Shown here: positions 59,992 through 64,000 of the stretch, piece by piece
Layout: the number at the start of each line of letters is the position of its first letter
Numbering within the stretch: the first letter of the stretch is position 1
Assembly (NCBI RefSeq): GCF_900100075.1
Contig: NZ_FNEG01000003.1
Location: 310,001-374,000 of the forward strand
From: Chryseobacterium jejuense
GTDB lineage: Bacteria > Bacteroidota > Bacteroidia > Flavobacteriales > Weeksellaceae
Direction of reading: 5' to 3'
Length of the DNA stretch: 64,000 nucleotides
The notes under the pieces: generated by a model
What the model was told of the DNA's origin: nothing
The model's database searches: none
The model's input: only the letters and a program-made list of their open reading frames with translations
Position numbers and translations under genes: made by a program

Positions 59992-60747
59992 TTATTCCCC
60001 AAAATAGGTTATTGTAAAAGATCGTTCACTGACAGCGTAATGTCCGGTATTACAGTTAAAGCATGGGATGCCTCCAAACTCTAGGACCTCGTCCCCATTA
60101 AAATACAGGATAATGGTTCCACCTCCGTTATACCACCCGGATTTTCGATTGGACATGCTTTTATATTCGTAAAGTGTATTCGAGTACCGGATATTCCAGG
60201 CGAAGCTATTGTAATCTGAAGAAGGACCTATAAAACCCTGTAAAGATAATTGATAATATCCTTTTCTCGGAATAGTATAGGTGTTATCGGTTGTGTTCCA
60301 ATTACCGTCATTTCTAGTAGTGATAAAAGAGAATTTATTAAAGCCGGTGTTTTCGGATATAATAAATTCATTTGTGGCCCTTCCTGCAGCAATAACGTGA
60401 GGTACAAATGAGTTGGGGGTAGTTGCTGTTGTTGACAGTTTTTCCCATACACTTCCATTAAAATAATAAAATCCTGAAATATCTACATTGACAGTAGTTC
60501 CTGTTGGTGTTCCTGTGGATATATTATTAATATAAACCATAGTGGATAAAGGAATGTCAGTCATGCTTTGAGCTCTTTGTCTGTCTACCCTCGGGATCAG
60601 AATGCCATCTACATTTTTGGCATTTCCCGTGGCTTCTTTGGCTTCTATTGCCAATGTGGTGGAAGGTGTAGCGGTGTTAATTCCTATTTGAGCGTTGATC
60701 CCTACAGAAAATAATATTACTCCTGAAATAATTGATTTTTTTTTCAT
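59992..60747 (-). CDS. Secreted protein with a C1q/TNF-like C-terminal domain
   Basis: A 251-residue product with a signal peptide (about 1-19, ending INAQ) and the opening IGINTATPSTTLAIEA, typical of Bacteroidota surface proteins. A module DGILIPRVDRQR...STMVYIN...GFYYFNGSVWEKL (about 48-103) echoes the GxMVY...W modules of the proteins at 17633 and 19337. The C-terminal region (NWNTTDNTYTIPRKGYYQLSLQGFIG, IILYFNGDEVLEFGG) looks like a C1q/TNF-type jelly roll. Function is unknown. Convergent with etfA. Confidence 0.75.
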   Translation of the reverse strand: MKKKSIISGVILFSVGINAQIGINTATPSTTLAIEAKEATGNAKNVDGILIPRVDRQRAQSMTDIPLSTMVYINNISTGTPTGTTVNVDISGFYYFNGSVWEKLSTTATTPNSFVPHVIAAGRATNEFIISENTGFNKFSFITTRNDGNWNTTDNTYTIPRKGYYQLSLQGFIGPSSDYNSFAWNIRYSNTLYEYKSMSNRKSGWYNGGGTIILYFNGDEVLEFGGIPCFNCNTGHYAVSERSFTITYFGE

Positions 60748-61018
60748 TTTGTTTTTTCTGATTATATTAATATCCTTCTGGCAAAAGGTTTTACAGTACT
60801 AATATATGCAATGATAAAAATATGGATCGTGTTTTGTGAAGTATAAAAACCACCGTCAGGCAATATAGCTATGAAATTTTAAATAACGGAGTAGTAGCTG
60901 TGACATAAAATTCGTTTAAAAGAATGAAATGTTTTAGAATATCAATATTTTGGATATTTATGAATTTTTTCACCCCTATTTTTGTATAAAAAGTAAAACC
61001 TACAACGAAAAATTAATT

Positions 61019-61026
61019 TATATTTG
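61019..61026 (+). promoter_or_regulatory. -7 element directly before the bifunctional nuclease gene
   Basis: TATATTTG at 61019-61026 ends five bases before the ATG at 61032; no clear -33 TTG is at the right distance. A second candidate, TATTTTTG at 60977-60984, with TTG at 60950-60952, would give a longer leader. Confidence 0.5.
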
Positions 61027-61031
61027 CAGGT

Positions 61032-61631
61032 ATGGATTATAAGCAGCTAATTATTCGCGGAATATCGTACAGCCAAACCCAATCGGGGGCGTATGCATTG
61101 TTATTGGAGCATGAGGAAACACACATAAAATTACCTGTTGTTATAGGAAATTTCGAAGCTCAATCTATCTCTCTTGGATTGGAAAAAGATATCCATCCAC
61201 CGCGCCCACTTACCCACGACTTATTTTCAAAATTTATCGTTTCAACCAATTATGAGTTAGTTTCTGTAATCATTTACCAGATTGTAGATGGGGTATTCTT
61301 TTCAAATATCAACTTTAAAAATAAAGGAACTGAAGAAGAGCTAATCCTTGATGCTAGAACTTCTGATGCTGTTGCTATGGCTGTAAGATTCGATGCACCT
61401 ATCTTTACCACGCAGCAGGTTCTGAATGAAGCCGGAATCTTATTGGAGCTGGAAGATGTATCAAAAGAAGAGCAGACCTTTTCAGAAACAGTGCAGGCTG
61501 AAGACAACTTAAAATCCCTTTCTATGGAAGAACTTCAGAAATTACTGGATGATGCCGTTAAAGAAGAAGATTATGATACTGCCCTTGAAATTCAGGAAGA
61601 AATCAAGAGGAGGAAAAAGAAAATTGACTAA
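61032..61631 (+). CDS. Bifunctional nuclease (DUF151) family protein with UVR motif
   Basis: A 199-residue protein of the DUF151/bifunctional nuclease family: DYKQLIIRGISYSQTQSGAYALLLEHEETHIKLPVVIGNFEAQSI, then PPRPLTHDLF and DARTSDAVAMAVRF. The C-terminus (about 165-199: SMEELQKLLDDAVKEEDYDTALEIQEEIKRRKK) is a UVR-type helical pair that can contact UvrB/UvrC or Clp proteins. DNA- and RNA-cleaving activity is reported for plant relatives; bacterial roles are poorly known. It is 21 bases before the nucleoside permease gene. Confidence 0.9.
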   Translation: MDYKQLIIRGISYSQTQSGAYALLLEHEETHIKLPVVIGNFEAQSISLGLEKDIHPPRPLTHDLFSKFIVSTNYELVSVIIYQIVDGVFFSNINFKNKGTEEELILDARTSDAVAMAVRFDAPIFTTQQVLNEAGILLELEDVSKEEQTFSETVQAEDNLKSLSMEELQKLLDDAVKEEDYDTALEIQEEIKRRKKKID

Positions 61632-61652
61632 AAAGAGATACTTTATATAAAA

Positions 61653-63035
61653 ATGAATTTAAAATTACGACTGACCATCCTCAGTTTTCTCCAGTTTTTT
61701 GTATGGGGAGCATGGCTGATTACGATGGCGAACTTCTGGTTTGGCACTAAACATTGGGAAGGAACACAGTTTGGTGCTGTTTTCGGAACCATGGGAATTG
61801 CTTCTATCTTTATGCCAACCATTACTGGAATTATTGCTGACCGTTGGGTAAACGCCGAACGTATTTTTTCAGTATTACACATTCTTTACGGGGCTATTCT
61901 TTTCGTTTTGCCACACTCTGCAGATCCTAATTCTTTCTTTTCGGTGATGCTTGTTGCAATGTGTTTTTATATGCCTACTATTGCTTTAGCCAATTCAATT
62001 TCCTACACTATTTTAAAGAATAATAACATGGATGTGGTGAAAGACTTTCCGCCAATCCGTGTATGGGGTACCATCGGTTTTATTGTAGCCATGTGGATTA
62101 CTAACCTTAGTGGAAATAAAGCAACAGAAGGACAATTTTATATTGGTGGAGCAGTAGCTATATTCTTAGGAATTTATGCTCTTACGTTACCAAAATGTCC
62201 GCCACAAAAACTAATCGATAAAAGCTCTCCACTATCTGAGCAATTAGGATTAAATGCATTTAAGCTTTTCGGAAACTATAAAATGGCTTTGTTCTTTTTA
62301 TTTTCAATGCTTTTAGGAGCAGCGCTTCAGTTAACAAATGCTTATGGAGATGTATTTTTAAGTGAATTTTCTCATTTTCCGAAATATGCTGATTCATTTG
62401 TAGTAAAGAGATCTACCATCATCATGTCGATTTCCCAGGTTTCTGAAACCTTATTTATCCTGGCAATTCCTTTCTTCCTAAAGAAATTCGGTATAAAGAA
62501 AGTAATGTTAATGTCTATGCTGGCATGGGTATTAAGATTTGGTTTCTTTGCTTATGGAGTGCCGGACGGTTTTGGTTTATCATTAATTATCCTTTCATGT
62601 ATTGTATACGGAATGGCCTTTGATTTCTTTAATATTTCAGGGTCCCTTTTCGTAGAGACTACAACAGATAAGAATATCCGTTCTTCTGCTCAAGGATTAT
62701 TTATGATGATGACCAATGGCTTTGGAGCTGTTTTCGGGAGTTATATCGCAGGTTGGGCTATTGATAAATTCTTTACCCACAAGTTTACTACCGCTACAGA
62801 ATTATCAACATATTTGGACACAACATCGGATAACCCTACATTCCTAGGGATTTTAAAGAATAGTTTTAACGCAGTTGTAAACTCAGACGGGACGCTTTCT
62901 TCTGTTGTTATGGTAAAAGACTGGCAGCAGATTTGGCTTTCATTTGCTATCTACTCATTGGTTTTGGCTATATTTTTTGCTATTTTGTTTAAACACAAAC
63001 ATAATCCTGAAGACGTTTCTTCAGTTAAACACTAA
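61653..63035 (+). CDS. Nucleoside permease (NupG/NHS family MFS transporter)
   Basis: A 460-residue MFS transporter of the nucleoside:H+ symporter group with about 12 membrane helices. Supporting blocks are LSFLQFFVWGAWLITMANFWF, FGTMGIASIFMPTITGIIADRW, RVWGTIGFIVAMW and YGMAFDFFNISGSLFVE. It imports nucleosides for salvage; udk at 49629 is a plausible metabolic partner but not a neighbour. It is 21 bases after the nuclease gene and ends at a terminator. Confidence 0.93.
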   Translation: MNLKLRLTILSFLQFFVWGAWLITMANFWFGTKHWEGTQFGAVFGTMGIASIFMPTITGIIADRWVNAERIFSVLHILYGAILFVLPHSADPNSFFSVMLVAMCFYMPTIALANSISYTILKNNNMDVVKDFPPIRVWGTIGFIVAMWITNLSGNKATEGQFYIGGAVAIFLGIYALTLPKCPPQKLIDKSSPLSEQLGLNAFKLFGNYKMALFFLFSMLLGAALQLTNAYGDVFLSEFSHFPKYADSFVVKRSTIIMSISQVSETLFILAIPFFLKKFGIKKVMLMSMLAWVLRFGFFAYGVPDGFGLSLIILSCIVYGMAFDFFNISGSLFVETTTDKNIRSSAQGLFMMMTNGFGAVFGSYIAGWAIDKFFTHKFTTATELSTYLDTTSDNPTFLGILKNSFNAVVNSDGTLSSVVMVKDWQQIWLSFAIYSLVLAIFFAILFKHKHNPEDVSSVKH

Positions 63036-63060
63036 TTCAATTAATAACAATACAATATAA

Positions 63061-63094
63061 AATTGCACTTTCTTATCGAAAGTGCAATTTTTTT
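63061..63094 (+). terminator. Terminator after the nucleoside permease gene
   Basis: A 12-bp perfect stem (63061-63072 with 63078-63089), five-base loop and T-run. Confidence 0.93.
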
Positions 63095-63332
63095 ATTTTA
63101 AACCATCTCATAATCATGCTAATCTGTTGATAAGGGTAAAATGTGATTCAAAAATTGTTATATTGACAACTAGTAGTTTGGGATTCATTAAGATAATTGA
63201 TATATTTTTGATAAATATTCAATATTAGAAGTGTTTTATTGTGGCTAATGACTGTTAGGGAATGAAAATACTTGTTTGGTAACAGATGATTTGGAAATGT
63301 GTTTTTTTTCGTATTTTGGCACTTTAGTAAAT

Positions 63333-63737
63333 ATGAAAAATATTCAATTATTAGGATTGTTATTAGTGGTTGTAGGGAGTTTTCTACCGTTAGTACATGT
63401 ACCGATTATAGGAAACTGGAATTATTGGAAATTAGACCATTATTTGGCTATTGCATGCTGGATTCTTGCTGCATGTGCAGTCTTTGGAATTGTTAATAAC
63501 AGTGCAAAAATCGTAAGGTTTTTTGGTGTCCTGCTTATTCTTTTATTTGTATTCACCCTGGTGGCTGTTAAATTACAGTCTTTAGATTACTTTAGCTTTT
63601 TACCTTTTAAATCATGGAGAGAAGCTTTTGCAGGAGTTGTGAAATTAAAATGGGGTTGGGTAGTAGAATTTCTAGGGGCCTTTCTACTGGTTTTTGCAGG
63701 AAATAATAAAAAAGAAAATCAACGAACTCAAATATAG
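63333..63737 (+). CDS. Small four-helix membrane protein of unknown function
   Basis: The ATG at 63333 (MKNIQLLGLLLVVVGSF) is preferred over an upstream in-frame GTG/ATG region that lacks a hydrophobic start. The 134-residue protein has four hydrophobic segments (about 4-20, 39-57, 63-86, 110-128) with loops rich in Trp and Lys (GNWNYWKLDHY, KSWREAFAGVVKLKWGW). No family was recognised. It is 2 bases before the next gene, so they form an operon. Confidence 0.7.
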   Translation: MKNIQLLGLLLVVVGSFLPLVHVPIIGNWNYWKLDHYLAIACWILAACAVFGIVNNSAKIVRFFGVLLILLFVFTLVAVKLQSLDYFSFLPFKSWREAFAGVVKLKWGWVVEFLGAFLLVFAGNNKKENQRTQI

Positions 63738-63739
63738 TT

Positions 63740-64000
63740 ATGAGCCTTTTAAAAGCATTTTCAGCGGGGATTTTATTGTTGGTGGCCTCACAGGTCAGAT
63801 CTCAACAGGCAGAACAGAAAAAACCGGATAATCCGACTCAATGTGCCAATATAAAAGAAGGAAAATTTCTGAGAGCAAATTATCCGGAAGCCATCTGGTA
63901 TATGACGATTAAGGATAATGTTCAGATCGAATATTCCAATAACGGGAAAGATTTTATAAAATCTACATTGGTTTTTGTGGATAATTGTAACTATAAATCG
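63740..64000 (+). CDS. Secreted protein, N-terminal 87 residues (cut by window edge)
   Basis: The ATG at 63740 opens a frame of exactly 87 codons to position 64000 without a stop, so the 3' part lies outside the window. The start MSLLKAFSAGILLLVASQVRSQ is a signal peptide; the mature part begins QAEQKKPDNPTQCANIKEGKFLRANYPEAIWYMTIKDNVQIEY. No family was recognised. It is 2 bases after the membrane-protein gene. Confidence 0.72.
   Translation, partial: MSLLKAFSAGILLLVASQVRSQQAEQKKPDNPTQCANIKEGKFLRANYPEAIWYMTIKDNVQIEYSNNGKDFIKSTLVFVDNCNYKS

Noticed and set aside
1..64000. tRNA, rRNA, prophage, transposase, restriction or toxin genes
   Set aside because: None recognised on either strand; intergenic regions contain only promoters, terminators and short repeats. 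Small RNAs cannot be excluded by eye.

Overview
The window is a chromosomal segment of an AT-rich Bacteroidota bacterium, most likely Chryseobacterium or a close relative (Weeksellaceae, Flavobacteriia). Seen directly: promoters of the form TTG-N18..20-TAnnTTTG, almost no Shine-Dalgarno sequences, many MKK-type secreted proteins, C-terminal type IX secretion (T9SS) sorting domains, and an ATP synthase operon that stops after atpG without atpD and atpC. The genus call is inference from recognised protein families; no search was run.

Layout. 1-6.1 kb: glycogen synthesis (glgB, glgA, a small lipoprotein gene, glgC), with a divergent, edge-truncated esterase whose N-terminal carbohydrate-binding module resembles the one in GlgB. 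6.3-11.6 kb: an SRPBCC protein, then sucA-sucB (2-oxoglutarate dehydrogenase E1 and E2). 11.7-19.8 kb: apaG, a T9SS cargo protein, an exonuclease, an lpxL-like acyltransferase with a glycosyltransferase, a thioredoxin-like protein, an aldehyde dehydrogenase and two secreted proteins. 19.9-25.0 kb: a tripartite drug-efflux system (MFS pump, HlyD/EmrA-type adaptor, TolC-type channel) with a divergent AraC regulator. 25.4-26.7 kb: rpsF-rpsR-rplI. 27.4-30.8 kb: a ClC chloride channel, a T9SS protein and an unknown gene, separated by two decayed gene fragments. 31.0-35.9 kb: serine hydrolase, a second E2 acyltransferase, a SAM hydroxide adenosyltransferase and PhoH. 36.0-39.8 kb: five paralogous outer-membrane beta-barrel genes. 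39.9-47.2 kb: ffh and the atpB-E-F-H-A-G operon. 47.4-57.2 kb: a CBS-domain membrane protein, clpS, udk, an FtsB-like protein, the methylmalonyl-CoA mutase small subunit, DinB, a methyltransferase, a lipoprotein, a dipeptidase and a T9SS protein. 57.3-64.0 kb: a short-chain dehydrogenase, etfB-etfA, a secreted protein, a bifunctional nuclease, a nucleoside permease, and a two-gene end piece cut by the window edge.

Most of the window is core metabolism and housekeeping. No CRISPR array, prophage, transposase, toxin or defence island, tRNA or rRNA was recognised. The strongest structural observation is at 28.8-30.2 kb. The junction between the unknown gene and the ClC gene is present twice, each time with one partner intact and the other decayed, on either side of a T9SS cargo gene. 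This looks like an old tandem duplication whose middle was replaced. Other items worth checking are a lipoprotein gene in the glycogen operon, promoters only 4-5 bases from start codons (possible leaderless mRNAs), several families of short palindromic or tandem intergenic repeats (one of which extends a methyltransferase reading frame), and a mutA gene without an adjacent mutB.
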